Source: Streptomyces sp. AC558_RSS880 (lineage in GTDB: Bacteria; Actinomycetota; Actinomycetes; Streptomycetales; Streptomycetaceae). From it: a DNA stretch of 56,688 nucleotides. Within the stretch, counting starts at the first letter, position 1. Each line of letters begins with the position of its first letter. The position numbers and the translations under genes are program-made. Location: positions 1-56,688 of the forward strand of contig NZ_JAGMUJ010000056.1 in assembly GCF_019049255.1 (NCBI RefSeq), in the 5' to 3' direction. Of the stretch, positions 7,407 to 16,189 are shown in pieces. The notes under the pieces are model-generated. The model saw only the letters and a list, made by a program, of their open reading frames with translations. It was not told where the DNA came from and made no database searches.

Positions 7407-7724
7407 TTACGCCCGCGTGGGGGGTCTGAGCAGGGCTCTTATGGGGTGCCAGAGTTCCAGGGTCAGGGTGTCGGTGGTGCGCCATATGAGGCCGTCGGGG
7501 TGGTGGAGGACCGCCGTGATCTCGTCGGGGGTGGGTGGGGCGGCGTTGCCCCGTAGGTAGATCGCTCGCAGGCCCAGGTTGCGGAGCCTGGTCAGGGCTC
7601 GGGCGCGGTTCTGGGCGTGGACGAGGACGCGGACTCCGGCCGGTGCGTCGGCGGCGGGGCTGGGCAGGTTCAGCGCCACCACCACCGTGCCGTTCGGCAG
7701 CTTGCAGAAACCTCCTGCGGCCAT
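7407..7724 (-). CDS. Conserved hypothetical protein, 105 residues
   Basis: I do not recognise a named family. The product is small and soluble, begins MAAGGFCKLPNGTVVVALNL, has a central basic helix (VHAQNRARALTRLRNLGLRAI) and ends LELWHPIRALLRPPTRA. Base composition and third-position GC match the neighbours, and the reading frame is cleaner than its antisense alternatives, so I take it as a real gene. It stands alone, convergent with pncA and upstream (same strand) of nothing closely linked. Confidence 0.6.
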   Translation of the reverse strand: MAAGGFCKLPNGTVVVALNLPSPAADAPAGVRVLVHAQNRARALTRLRNLGLRAIYLRGNAAPPTPDEITAVLHHPDGLIWRTTDTLTLELWHPIRALLRPPTRA

Positions 7725-7785
7725 GTGGTCATACCCCCGTGTCAGCCGGTGTCAATAAGCGGGTCACAGGAGGCACCTAAACACG

Positions 7786-7821
7786 GATCGGCGGTGACCC
7801 GCCAGGGGGTCACCGCCGATC
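7786..7821 (-). terminator. 15-bp perfect hairpin after the M6 protease
   Basis: Arms 7786-7800 and 7807-7821 are perfect complements over 15 bp with a 6-nt loop (GCCAGG), beginning 25 nt after the protease stop codon. Confidence 0.75.
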
Positions 7822-7846
7822 ATGCTCTGACCTGCGAAGATGCTAT

Positions 7847-10204
7847 TTACCTGCCCGCAGGGCCGACCTCGAGCTCGATCGTCGAGCCGTCCCTGGCCTC
7901 CTTGAGGATCTTGATCTTCGTGTTGGTGTCAGTGACCTTGACACCGGCGGTCGGGTTCGACTCGTCGTAGTAGGTGCTGGTGCGGTCGTTGAAGACCGAC
8001 ACGCCCTTCGACGACGGGATCCAGGTCGCCACGTCCGCCTTGTGCAGCGTCATGCCGTCGGTGCGGTACTTGCTGAACGGCGCGTCGTAGGTCTGGATGC
8101 GGTTGCGCATCAGCGTGCCGTCGGACCACTTCAGCGCGGTCGGGTGGGAGTCGACCGGGAGGACCAGACCGGTGCCCGGGTGCTGGCTGGTGTTGTTGTC
8201 CGCCTGGGAGGTGTCCCACTTCCAGATCAGCAGGCCGTTCTGGTACGCGTAGTGCTCGACCCAGTCCGGGCGGGACGTGAAGCCGAAGTTGTACGGGCCG
8301 ACCTCGAGGGTCTTGTCGTACGACACGTACTGGCGGTTCTCGGCGATGTAGTACTGCGCGTAGTCCTTGGTGAAGGACGCGCCGACGCGGGAGAAGCCGG
8401 TCGCCGTCCAGGCGGCGTCCGCGCTCTCGGCGTTGTCCGAGAAGACCGGGGCGCCGTCCGCCGTCACGGTGATCGCGTCGGCCGTGAAGCCCTTGAGGGC
8501 CACGCCGCCGTCGCTCTGGTAGCGGAAGCGCAGGTCGATCTTCTGACCGGCGTAGGCGTCGAGGGAGTACGCGAACTTCTTGTAGCCGTCGAGCGTGCCG
8601 TGCAGGGCGGGCTTGTCGCTGCCGTCGCGCGGGACCGGCTGGCCGTCGACCGTGCCGTCGATGGCGGTCCAGTTGGCGCCGCCGTCGGTGGACACCTCGG
8701 TGTAGAGGTAGTCGTAGTTGGCCTCGATGTCGTACCAGCCGTCGAAGGTGAGGGCGGCGGACGTCTTGCCGGTCAGGTCGACCGAACGGCTCAGGGTGTT
8801 CTTGAGGTTGTCACCGCTGCCGCTCCACCACTGGGTGCTGCCCTCGGCCGGCGGGACGATCTCGGTGGTCACGGCCTTCTTCGGCAGCGTGACGACCAGC
8901 GCCTGCTTGTTCTTGGTGTTGTACTCGGCGACGCCCAGCTTGTGCCAGGAGTTGACGCCGGCCTTGGCCGTGTCGTAGTTCAGCCAGCCGAGCTGCAGCT
9001 TGTCCCAGGCGGTCATGTCGCCGGGCAGGTCACCGATCTCCTTCTTCCCGGTGCCGAGCCAGGAACCGGAGGACATCAGCGTCCAGAAGCCGGTGGAGTT
9101 CTCGCCGCCGGCGGTGTCGTAGTGGTCCGGCAGACCGAGGTCGTGGCCGTACTCGTGGGCGAAGACGCCGAGTCCGCCGTTCTCCGGCTGGACGGTGTAG
9201 TCGCCGACCCAGATGCCGGTGGAGCCGATCTGGGTGCCGCCGAGCTTGTTCTGCTCGGGGCCGGTGGCGCCGGCGTCGGTGCCGAAGGCGTACCAGCGGT
9301 GGGCCCAGATCGCGTCCTCGCCCTGGGCGCCGCCGCCGGCGGACTCGTCCTCGCCGGCGTGCACGATCTGGAAGTGGTCGATGTAGCCGTCGGGCTCGTT
9401 GAAGTCGCCGTCGCCGTCGAAGTCGTAGCGGTCCCACTCGTCGAACCGGGCCGCGTCCGCCTTGATCTGGGCGTCGGTGCGGCCGGCCGCCTTCTGCTGG
9501 GCGACCCAGGCGTTCAGGCCGTCGCTGACGACGTTCCACACGCTGGGGCAGTTGGTGTCGCCGCAGGCGTTGTTGCCGTAACGGGCCTCGTTGTACGGGA
9601 CCTTGACCCAGTCGGAGACCTCGCCCTCGACCGAGTAACGGCCGGAGGACTGCTTCTCGTAGTAGGTCTTGACCGAGTCGACGCCCTTGCCGGACCCGAA
9701 GTACAGGTCCTCGAAGTGCTGCTGGTCGCAGTCCTCCTGCCAGGCCGTGGAGTTGTCCGTCGCACGGTCCGGCTCGGCTATCTGGTTGTGCAGCGGGCCG
9801 GCGTCGCCGCCGTAGCGGCTGTCGACCTTGTCGCCGAACTCGACCAGGATCGTGAAGATCTTGTCGGTCTTCTCGCGGCCGAGCTCTACGTACTTGCTGT
9901 CGCCCTTCTTGCTCTTCAGCTGGACGACCTTCGAACCCTCACGGTCCTTGACCGATGCCTTACCGGATATGACCTGGTTGAGGGCTTCCTCGCGCTGGGC
10001 CTCCTGCGTCTTGGTGAGCGGGCCCGCGAGGTCGTGCTCGACGTGGTCGTGCTCGGCCGGGTCGTGCCGGTCCACGGCGCCGGGGCGGTCGGCCTTGTCA
10101 GCCGGGTCGGCCTGGGCCACGGTGAACGCAGAGCAGGTGGCGGTGACCGCCGCGAGGGCCACGCCTGTCGCGGCCGCTCTGAACGTCCAGGGTCTACTGG
10201 TCAC
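7847..10204 (-). CDS. Secreted immune inhibitor A-type M6 metalloprotease
   Basis: A 785-residue exported protein. Start is GTG at 10204, set by GGAGGGG 8 nt upstream; the product opens with an Arg-containing n-region and hydrophobic stretch (AAATGVALAAVTATCSAF), a signal peptide ending near residue 32. A charged His/Asp-rich propeptide follows. The M6 zinc motif HEYGHDLGLPDH lies at about 350-361, after an acidic EF-like stretch (DFDGDGDFNEPDGYIDHF) that may bind calcium. The C-terminal third has the beta-rich InhA regions (two SDNAESADAAW-like and YLYTEVSTDGG segments). The family degrades host or matrix proteins; in a soil streptomycete it is probably a nutrient-scavenging protease. It is monocistronic, with a strong hairpin downstream. 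Confidence 0.92.
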   Translation of the reverse strand: MTSRPWTFRAAATGVALAAVTATCSAFTVAQADPADKADRPGAVDRHDPAEHDHVEHDLAGPLTKTQEAQREEALNQVISGKASVKDREGSKVVQLKSKKGDSKYVELGREKTDKIFTILVEFGDKVDSRYGGDAGPLHNQIAEPDRATDNSTAWQEDCDQQHFEDLYFGSGKGVDSVKTYYEKQSSGRYSVEGEVSDWVKVPYNEARYGNNACGDTNCPSVWNVVSDGLNAWVAQQKAAGRTDAQIKADAARFDEWDRYDFDGDGDFNEPDGYIDHFQIVHAGEDESAGGGAQGEDAIWAHRWYAFGTDAGATGPEQNKLGGTQIGSTGIWVGDYTVQPENGGLGVFAHEYGHDLGLPDHYDTAGGENSTGFWTLMSSGSWLGTGKKEIGDLPGDMTAWDKLQLGWLNYDTAKAGVNSWHKLGVAEYNTKNKQALVVTLPKKAVTTEIVPPAEGSTQWWSGSGDNLKNTLSRSVDLTGKTSAALTFDGWYDIEANYDYLYTEVSTDGGANWTAIDGTVDGQPVPRDGSDKPALHGTLDGYKKFAYSLDAYAGQKIDLRFRYQSDGGVALKGFTADAITVTADGAPVFSDNAESADAAWTATGFSRVGASFTKDYAQYYIAENRQYVSYDKTLEVGPYNFGFTSRPDWVEHYAYQNGLLIWKWDTSQADNNTSQHPGTGLVLPVDSHPTALKWSDGTLMRNRIQTYDAPFSKYRTDGMTLHKADVATWIPSSKGVSVFNDRTSTYYDESNPTAGVKVTDTNTKIKILKEARDGSTIELEVGPAGR

Positions 10205-10593
10205 TTGAGATCCCCTCCCGCGTGCGTGCGCGCGGCCGAAGGAGGTTCCGTCTATGGAAGGTCCCGCACGCACGTGATCAACGCGTGTAGTCAAGTGACG
10301 ACATTTGACTAGAGGTTCGCAAGAAAAAACAGTCCTTGACTTGAACAGTTCAATTGCATTATGCGGAGCCGACGTCCGCTTACCGGACACACCCGGGCGA
10401 AACCCCGCGGGCGCGCACGACCGTCCACTTGATGGACGCCATGAATCCGTGCGCCCCCTGTGCACCGGCCCTGTCGGTCAGGTCACGCTTACTGTCCGTT
10501 CCACTCGGGCACGCTCGCGGTTAGAGTCGTTTGGTAAAACCGCCCTGAACCGGTGGAAAGCCAGGCGGACAGCTCCCGACTCCCGAGGACACG
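10205..10593. promoter_or_regulatory. Divergent regulatory region, M6 protease / small membrane protein
   Basis: The 389-nt gap holds no credible gene. It contains several TTGACT/AGTCAA words, a perfect dyad TTGAACAGTTCAA (10341-10353), and an A-run (10321-10329). On the plus strand TTGACT (10336-10341) is followed 17 nt later by TTATGC, a possible promoter. The repeated half-sites suggest a regulator-controlled promoter for the protease. Confidence 0.4.
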
Positions 10594-10893
10594 ATGGCCA
10601 TGCCCCGTCCGACTGTCGCTCAGCTCGCTTACGGTTCGTGCACCGTGATCTTCTCGACGTTCGCCATGCTGCTGTTGTCCGGAGCGAGTTCGGGCGTGGG
10701 CGTCGCGATCGTCGCCGTCTCGGCGCTCGCCCTCGGACTGCTGGTGGCCATGACGGTTCCGTCCTCCGGGCCCCGGCGGCCCGCCGTGGCGGAACGGCCC
10801 GCGGCCCCGGAGCCGGTCCAGCCGGCACAGCCGGTACGGGCCACCGTCCCCCCTCCGGCCCGCGAGCCGGTGCGGGAGCGCGCGGCGTCCTGA
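10594..10893 (+). CDS. Small membrane protein with proline-rich tail
   Basis: A 99-residue protein with two predicted membrane helices (about residues 12-30 and 34-55, SYGSC...MLLLSGASS and VGVAIVAVSALALGLLVAM) and a cytoplasmic Pro/Ala/Arg-rich tail (PEPVQPAQPVRATVPPPARE). I know of no function. A second in-frame ATG two codons later is an equally possible start. It is divergent from the M6 protease and convergent with the RDD gene, 13 nt away. Confidence 0.65.
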   Translation: MAMPRPTVAQLAYGSCTVIFSTFAMLLLSGASSGVGVAIVAVSALALGLLVAMTVPSSGPRRPAVAERPAAPEPVQPAQPVRATVPPPAREPVRERAAS

Positions 10894-10906
10894 CAGTGCG
10901 TCGCTC

Positions 10907-11599
10907 TCATCCGGTGCTGACCACCACGGTCTTGGCCGCCTTGTCGTGCAGGCCCTGCTTGTAGGGCCGGTCGAAGAAGCTCCAGCCGCCCGCGATCACG
11001 GTCCACACGCAGGCGCAGCAGAACGCGAACGGCAGCCACAGCACGAGGGCGCGGATCAGCGCGGTCTGCACGGAGGGGGTGGAGCCGTCGGCGAGGTCGG
11101 CCACCCGCATGCGCAGCCATTTCTTGCCCAGGGTCTGGCCGCCTCGGGCGGTCATGAAGGTGTCGTAGGCGATGTAGAGGACCGCGGCGACGACGGACTG
11201 CGCGAAGGAGTTGCCGACGTTGATGTCGTTGCCGTCGACGTCGTACTCGCTGACCCCGAACGGCCAGGTGAGCAGCCAGACGACGATGCCGACGAGGACC
11301 ATGTCGATGACGCGGGCGAGCGTGCGCCTGCCGCTGTCGGCGAGCGGGGGCATGCCGGCGAGGGGATCGGAGGGGCCGGGGGGACCTCCGTAGGGGCCAC
11401 CGCCGCCACCGCCGTAGGGGCCACCGCCGCCACCGCCGTACGGCCCGTCACCGCCTCCGGGTGGCGGGGGCGGGCCGCCGGGGGTGTCGTACGGGGAGCC
11501 CGGCCCCGGGGTCTCGGGGCCGCCCGGCGGGGGGTGCTTCTTGAACGGGTCGTCGTCCGGCGGCTGCCGACCGGAGCCGGGGGGCGGTTCGGTGGTCAT
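10907..11599 (-). CDS. RDD family membrane protein
   Basis: A 230-residue protein. The first 90 residues are a low-complexity Pro/Gly/Tyr segment (PPPPPGGGDGPYGG repeated), followed by an RDD domain with three membrane helices: RRTLARVIDMVLVGIVVWLLT carries the Arg-Asp signature, then SFAQSVVAAVLYIAYDTFM, then TALIRALVLWLPFAFCCACVW. It ends KQGLHDKAAKTVVV. RDD proteins are of uncertain function (some act as ion antiporters or assist secretion). It lies 101 nt downstream of a second RDD gene on the same strand with the same HDKAA ending, so the two look like an old duplication. Confidence 0.85.
   Translation of the reverse strand: MTTEPPPGSGRQPPDDDPFKKHPPPGGPETPGPGSPYDTPGGPPPPPGGGDGPYGGGGGGPYGGGGGGPYGGPPGPSDPLAGMPPLADSGRRTLARVIDMVLVGIVVWLLTWPFGVSEYDVDGNDINVGNSFAQSVVAAVLYIAYDTFMTARGGQTLGKKWLRMRVADLADGSTPSVQTALIRALVLWLPFAFCCACVWTVIAGGWSFFDRPYKQGLHDKAAKTVVVSTG
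11389..11436. repeat. 24-nt tandem repeat, two copies plus a partial third
   Basis: Units 11389-11412 and 11413-11436 are identical, each beginning GTAGGGGCC on the plus strand; a diverged partial unit follows at 11437. It encodes the GGGGGPYG repeats of the RDD protein N-terminus. Confidence 0.8.
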
Positions 11600-11699
11600 G
11601 CCCCCGAGTCGACCGTGAACCCTCCGGCCCCGCATCCGGCGAGCGGCCGTCCGGAGTAGCGGCGGTGGCGGCAGCAGCGGCGGTGCGGGTGACGCGGAC

Positions 11700-13130
11700 T
11701 CAGCCGGCGGCGACGAACGTGTGCGCGGCCTTGTCGTGCCAGCACTGGCGCCAGGGCTTGTCGAACAGGCACCACAGGACGCCGACGACACCGACGACGA
11801 GCAGCCCGGGCACGCTGTAGACGAGCCAGCGGCGCAGGGCCGCGCCGAAGGACGGCGCCTCGTGCCCCTCGATGTCCCGCACCTCGATGCCCAGCAGCCT
11901 CTTGCCCAGGGTGCGGCCCCACTTGACGGTCGGCAGCACCTCGAGGAGGACACCGGCGAGGAGGAGGACGGCCAGGACGATGCCCAGGTGCACGGAGGTG
12001 GTGCCGTCGAGCAGCCAGACGGTGACGGTCTCGCCGGACAGCTTGGCCGCGTCGATCTTCGCGTCGATGTGGTCCATGGCCTTGATGCCGAGCGGCACGG
12101 CGGCCACCGCGGTGACGGCGCCGAGGACGACGGTGTCCAGCAGCCGGGCGGCCAGCCGCCTGCCGAGCGCGGCGGGGCGGGCCGCGGCCTGACGCCGGGC
12201 GGCGGCCTGGAACACGTCCTCGACCGGCGGCTTCCAGGGCGCGACGGGCGGCTCCTCGCCGCCGGCCAGCCGGTGCACCTGCTGCGCCCAGGAGGACTGG
12301 CCCCCGCCGGCACCGCTCGTCAGGGGCGCGGAGGCGGCAGCGGCCGGCGGGGGCACCGCGCCCGCCGCGTGCCCCGTCCCCGCCGGGCCCGCGGTCTGCG
12401 GGGGCACGGCCGGGGCGGCGGCCTGCTGGGGTCCGGACGGCGCCGTGGCGGCAGCCGCGGCGGCACGGGCGGCCGCCGCCTTGCCGGCCCCGAACCCGGG
12501 CCGCCCGGAGGCGGTGGAGCCCGCCTGCTGCCCCGCGGGGTCCTGTCCCGCGCGCGGGGTGACGGCGCGGAAGGTCATCGTGCCCTCGTCCGCGCGTTCC
12601 CCGTCGGGGGCCCCGGCCTCCTGCCGCGGCGTCGGCGCCGGCCTGCGGAACACGAAGGTGTTGCCCGAACCGGCCGCGGTCCGCTCGTCCGGGGCGTCCG
12701 CGCCCGCGGGCCCGCCCTCCGGCGCGGAGGGTGCGGAGGGCGCGGACGGCGGGGCCGTGTGCGGCACCCTCGGGTCGGCGCCCCAGGACACCTTGCGGTC
12801 CTGGTCGCCGCCGAAGCCGGTCTGGTGGGAGCGGTCGGCGCCCCACGCCGAGGCGGGCTCGGGCCGGCTGCCGTGCTGGGACTCGGCCTGGGACTGCTCC
12901 TCGAGGGGGTCCTCGTCGAAGAAGTGCGGTCCGGTCTCCTCGACGGAGGGCCGCGCCGGGCCCGCGCCGGGCGGTGGTGCGAGCGACTCGCCCTCCTTGG
13001 GCGCCGGACGGCTCGTGCCCGGTACCCAGGAGGCACCGTTCCAGTACCGGACATATCCGGGAATGGACGGGTCCGGGTAGTACCCTTCGCGGGGCCTGTC
13101 GTCGCCGGGGGCCGGGGTTGGGGCACTCAT
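11700..13130 (-). CDS. RDD family protein with N-terminal DUF2510 motif
   Basis: A 476-residue protein. Residues 15-40 hold a DUF2510-type motif (REGYYPDPSIPGYVRYWNG...W), short aromatic modules found at the N-terminus of many actinobacterial membrane proteins. A disordered Ala/Pro/Gly-rich stretch of nearly 280 residues follows, then the RDD domain: LGRRLAARLLDTVVLGAVTAV, VHLGIVLAVLLLAGVLLEVL and a last helix VYSVPGLLVVGVVGVLWCLF, ending HDKAAHTFVAAG. I start at the ATG at 13130; the upstream in-frame start would overlap likely leader sequence. Probably cotranscribed with the smaller RDD gene downstream. Confidence 0.85.
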   Translation of the reverse strand: MSAPTPAPGDDRPREGYYPDPSIPGYVRYWNGASWVPGTSRPAPKEGESLAPPPGAGPARPSVEETGPHFFDEDPLEEQSQAESQHGSRPEPASAWGADRSHQTGFGGDQDRKVSWGADPRVPHTAPPSAPSAPSAPEGGPAGADAPDERTAAGSGNTFVFRRPAPTPRQEAGAPDGERADEGTMTFRAVTPRAGQDPAGQQAGSTASGRPGFGAGKAAAARAAAAAATAPSGPQQAAAPAVPPQTAGPAGTGHAAGAVPPPAAAASAPLTSGAGGGQSSWAQQVHRLAGGEEPPVAPWKPPVEDVFQAAARRQAAARPAALGRRLAARLLDTVVLGAVTAVAAVPLGIKAMDHIDAKIDAAKLSGETVTVWLLDGTTSVHLGIVLAVLLLAGVLLEVLPTVKWGRTLGKRLLGIEVRDIEGHEAPSFGAALRRWLVYSVPGLLVVGVVGVLWCLFDKPWRQCWHDKAAHTFVAAG

Positions 13131-13245
13131 TCCGTCGTCCCGTATCTGCTCGGTGGGGTGGGTCGGGGGGAACCACATCTATCAGACGGGCGGGGACCTG
13201 ACCGCCCGTCCGGTCCGACCCCACCCCTTTCGGGCATCTTCTCGT

Positions 13246-14655
13246 TCAGAAGAGCTTGCCCGGGTTGAGAATGCCCAGCGGGTCGAAGACCTGCTTGACG
13301 GCCCGCTGCATCTCCAGTCCCACGGGGCCGATCTCGCGCGCCAGCCACTCCTTCTTCAGCACGCCGACTCCGTGTTCGCCGGTGATGGTGCCGCCGAGTT
13401 CCAGGCCGAGCGCCATGATCTCGTCGAAGGACTCCCTCGCCCGCCGCGACTCCTCGGGGTCGGACGCGTCGAAGCAGACCGTCGGGTGGGTGTTGCCGTC
13501 GCCGGCGTGGGCGACGACGCCGATGGTGAGCCGGTGCTTCTCGGAGATCCGTTCGACGCCGTCGATGAGCTCGCCGAGCCGGGAGCGGGGCACGCACACG
13601 TCGTCGATCATCGTCGTGCCCTTGACCGCCTCGAGGGCGACCAGGGACGACCGCCGTGCCTGGAGCAGCAGTTCGGACTCGGCGGCGTCCTCGGCCGGCA
13701 CGACCTGGGTGGCGCCGGCGGCCTCGCACAGCGCGCCGACGGCGGCGAGGTCGGCGGCCGGGTCGGTGGTGTCGAAGGCGGCGAGCAGCAGGGCCTCGGT
13801 GGACTCCGGGAGGCCCATGCGGGTCATGTCGTTGACGGCCTTGACCGTCGTACGGTCCATCAGTTCGAGGAGTGAGGGGACGTGCCCGCCGGCCATGATG
13901 CGGCACACGGCGTCGCAGGCGGCGGCGCCGGAGGAGAACTCGGCGGCCAGCACCAGCTGCCCGGGCGGTTTGGGCCGCAGGGCGAGGACCGCGCGGACGA
14001 CGATGCCGAGGGAGCCCTCGGAGCCGACGAAGAGGCGGGTCAGGTCGTATCCGGCGACGCCCTTGGCGGTGCGGCGGCCGGTGGACATCAGGCGGCCGTC
14101 GGCCAGGACGACGTCCAGACCGAGGACGTACTCGGCCGTCACCCCGTACTTCACGCAGCACAGCCCGCCCGACGCGGTGCCGATGTTGCCGCCGATGGTG
14201 CACATCTCCCAGCTGGAGGGGTCCGGCGGGTAGGAGAGGCCGTGTTCGCCGACGGCGCGGGAGAGCGTGGCGTTGACGACGCCGGGTTCGACGACGGCGA
14301 TCCGGTCGACCGGGTTGATCTCCAGGACGCGGTCCATCCTGGTCAGGGAGAGGACGATGCAGCCGTCGGTGGCGTTGGCGGCGCCGGACAGCCCGGTGCG
14401 GGCGCCCTGCGGGACGACGGGGACGCGCAGCTCGGTGGCGGTGCGCATGACGTGCTGGACCTGCTCGACCGTGCGCGGCAGGACCACCACCGCGGGGCTG
14501 CCGGCCGGGCAGAAGCTCGCCATGTCGGTGGCGTAGGAGGCCGTGACGTCGGGGTCGGTGAGGACGGCCTCGGGGGGCAGGCCGCCGAGCAGCCGGTCGA
14601 CGAGGGGGCCGGCCGCCACCGTGTCTTCATCGCGTCGCGCTTCGATACGGCTCAT
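13246..14655 (-). CDS. FAD-linked oxidase, GlcD / D-lactate dehydrogenase type
   Basis: A 469-residue flavoprotein of the PCMH/vanillyl-alcohol oxidase superfamily. The FAD-binding half is plain (VVPQGARTGLSGAANATDG near residue 90, and YPPDPSSWEMCTIGGNIGTASGG near 140), followed by the FAD-oxidase C domain ending in GGTITGEHGVGVLKKEWL and FDPLGILNPGKLF. The family oxidises 2-hydroxy acids such as glycolate or D-lactate; the exact substrate is not readable. The ATG at 14655 (MSRIEARRDED) is chosen because homology begins just after it. The gene is divergent from the TPR gene; dyads cover the shared promoter region. Confidence 0.88.
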   Translation of the reverse strand: MSRIEARRDEDTVAAGPLVDRLLGGLPPEAVLTDPDVTASYATDMASFCPAGSPAVVVLPRTVEQVQHVMRTATELRVPVVPQGARTGLSGAANATDGCIVLSLTRMDRVLEINPVDRIAVVEPGVVNATLSRAVGEHGLSYPPDPSSWEMCTIGGNIGTASGGLCCVKYGVTAEYVLGLDVVLADGRLMSTGRRTAKGVAGYDLTRLFVGSEGSLGIVVRAVLALRPKPPGQLVLAAEFSSGAAACDAVCRIMAGGHVPSLLELMDRTTVKAVNDMTRMGLPESTEALLLAAFDTTDPAADLAAVGALCEAAGATQVVPAEDAAESELLLQARRSSLVALEAVKGTTMIDDVCVPRSRLGELIDGVERISEKHRLTIGVVAHAGDGNTHPTVCFDASDPEESRRARESFDEIMALGLELGGTITGEHGVGVLKKEWLAREIGPVGLEMQRAVKQVFDPLGILNPGKLF

Positions 14656-14764
14656 GATCACAGCGTGACACCGGGGGCCATCGGTGTGAACCCCGCGTAC
14701 GGCAGCCGCGTCACATCGGGGTGTGATCATCGTACGGACGTGGGGTGGGGCGCACAGTGTGCGC
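14654..14764. promoter_or_regulatory. Operator-like dyads in the glcD / TPR intergenic region
   Basis: ATGATCACA (14654-14662, overlapping the oxidase start codon) is repeated inverted as TGTGATCAT (14722-14730). TCACATCGGGGTGTGA (14711-14726) is a 5-6-5 dyad sharing the second arm, and GCGCACAGTGTGCGC (14750-14764) is a perfect 15-nt palindrome immediately before the TPR start codon. Such stacking suggests one or two regulators acting on both promoters. Confidence 0.45.
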
Positions 14765-14765
14765 C

Positions 14766-16178
14766 ATGACTGTGTGCGCCACGGACGACAAGCCACATGA
14801 GCCCCGGCGGCGGGTCCGCCGTCGGGCGCTGCTCGCCTCGGCCACCGCGTGTGCGGTGCTGGGCGGGGTGCTGGTGCTGCTGCCCCGGTGGCAGCAGGCA
14901 CCGCCCGCACCGGATCCGGGGGCGCGGGCGCTGGTGGCGGTCACCAGCGGGGTGCCGGCCGCGCTGCCCGACCTGCAGGCGCTGGTCGAGGAGCGCGAGC
15001 GGCGGGTGCGGAGGCATCCGGGGGACGCGGAGTCCTGGGCGGTGCTCGGGGCGGCCCTGGTGGAGCAGGGGCTGCGGCTGGCGGACCCGACGTACTGGCC
15101 GCGGGCCGAGAAGGCGCTGCGCGCCTCGCTGAAGGTGCGGACGAAGGGGAACGCCCCGGCGCTGCGGGGGCTGGCCGCGCTGGCGAACGCGCGGCGGGAC
15201 TTCGCCGGGGCGCGGAAGTGGGGTGAGGCGGCGCGGAGGCTGGAGCCGGAACGGTGGACGACGTATCCGCTGCTGCTCGAGGCGTCCGCCGGGCTCGGTG
15301 ACGACGAGGAGACGGGGAAGCTGCTGGAGAAGCTGCAGGACCTGCGCTCCGGTCCCGCCGTGATGGCGCGGGCGGCGGCCGTGTACCGGGACCGGGGCTG
15401 GCGGGAGGACGCGGCGGCGAAGCTCGCCGACGCGGTGTCGGCCGCCGGGGAGCCGGCCGAGCGGGCGGCGTACCTGGAGCGGGCCGGGCAGCTCGCCTGG
15501 GAGCGCGGCGACCGTCAGGACGCGCTGCGGCACTTCCAGGAGGCGGTGCGGATCGACCCCGATCAGCGGGCGGCGCAGGCCGGGCAGGGCAGGGCGCTGG
15601 CGGCGCTGGGGCGGATGACGGAGGCGCTGAGCGCGTACCGGATGGCGCTGGCGAAGCAGCCCCGGCCGGAGTACGCGCTGGAGCTGGGGGAGCTGTACGA
15701 GTCGCTGGGGCTGGAGCGGGCGGCGGGGGTGCAGTACGGGGTGCTGCGGGAGCGGGTGCGGCTGGCCGCGGCGCACGGGGGTGACGAGGGGGTGGTGCTG
15801 GGGCGGTTCGAGGCGGATCACGGGGATGCGGAGAGTGCCGTGCGGCGGCTTCGGGCGGAGTGGGAGCGGCAGCCGTCGACGGAGGTGGCGGACGCGCTGG
15901 GGTGGGCGTTGCACCGGGCCGGGGAGGACGAGGAGGCGCTGCCCTTCGCGGTACGGGCGACCGAGGGGACGGAGGGGGGTGGGGTGCGCAGTGCGCTGTA
16001 CGTGTTCCACCGGGGGGTGATCGAGCGGTCGCTGGAGCGGTACGGGGCGGCGCGGCGGCACTTGAAGGAGGCGCTTCGGATCAACCCGTGGTTCTCGCCG
16101 TTGTGGGTGCCGCGGGCGAAAGCGGCGCTGGCCCGCCTGGGTGAGCCTTCCGTCCAGGCGGGGCCTGAGTCCCGCTAG
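14766..16178 (+). CDS. Tetratricopeptide repeat protein, membrane anchored
   Basis: A 470-residue protein. An Arg-rich stretch (PRRRVRRRALLAS) and one hydrophobic segment (ATACAVLGGVLVLLP, about residues 24-40) anchor it in the membrane, with the rest outside or facing the envelope. The body is helical TPR-like repeats (for example DAESWAVLGAALVEQGL, RQDALRHFQEAVRIDPDQ, ALSAYRMALAKQPRPEYALELG, RRHLKEALRINPWF). Such scaffolds mediate protein contacts; no partner is evident. I use the ATG at 14766; a GTG 21 nt upstream is in frame and possible, but a palindrome occupies that stretch. It ends 12 nt from the convergent hpd gene. Confidence 0.82.
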   Translation: MTVCATDDKPHEPRRRVRRRALLASATACAVLGGVLVLLPRWQQAPPAPDPGARALVAVTSGVPAALPDLQALVEERERRVRRHPGDAESWAVLGAALVEQGLRLADPTYWPRAEKALRASLKVRTKGNAPALRGLAALANARRDFAGARKWGEAARRLEPERWTTYPLLLEASAGLGDDEETGKLLEKLQDLRSGPAVMARAAAVYRDRGWREDAAAKLADAVSAAGEPAERAAYLERAGQLAWERGDRQDALRHFQEAVRIDPDQRAAQAGQGRALAALGRMTEALSAYRMALAKQPRPEYALELGELYESLGLERAAGVQYGVLRERVRLAAAHGGDEGVVLGRFEADHGDAESAVRRLRAEWERQPSTEVADALGWALHRAGEDEEALPFAVRATEGTEGGGVRSALYVFHRGVIERSLERYGAARRHLKEALRINPWFSPLWVPRAKAALARLGEPSVQAGPESR

Positions 16179-16189
16179 TCGCGGGGGAC

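Noticed and set aside
8042..10312. Very long plus-strand open frame opposite the M6 protease
   Set aside because: It is the antisense shadow of a gene with clear motifs; its translation is Val/Gly/Arg/Leu low complexity without any domain.
11389..11436. CRISPR-like array
   Set aside because: The 24-nt repeats are contiguous, without spacers, and code for a Gly/Tyr run.
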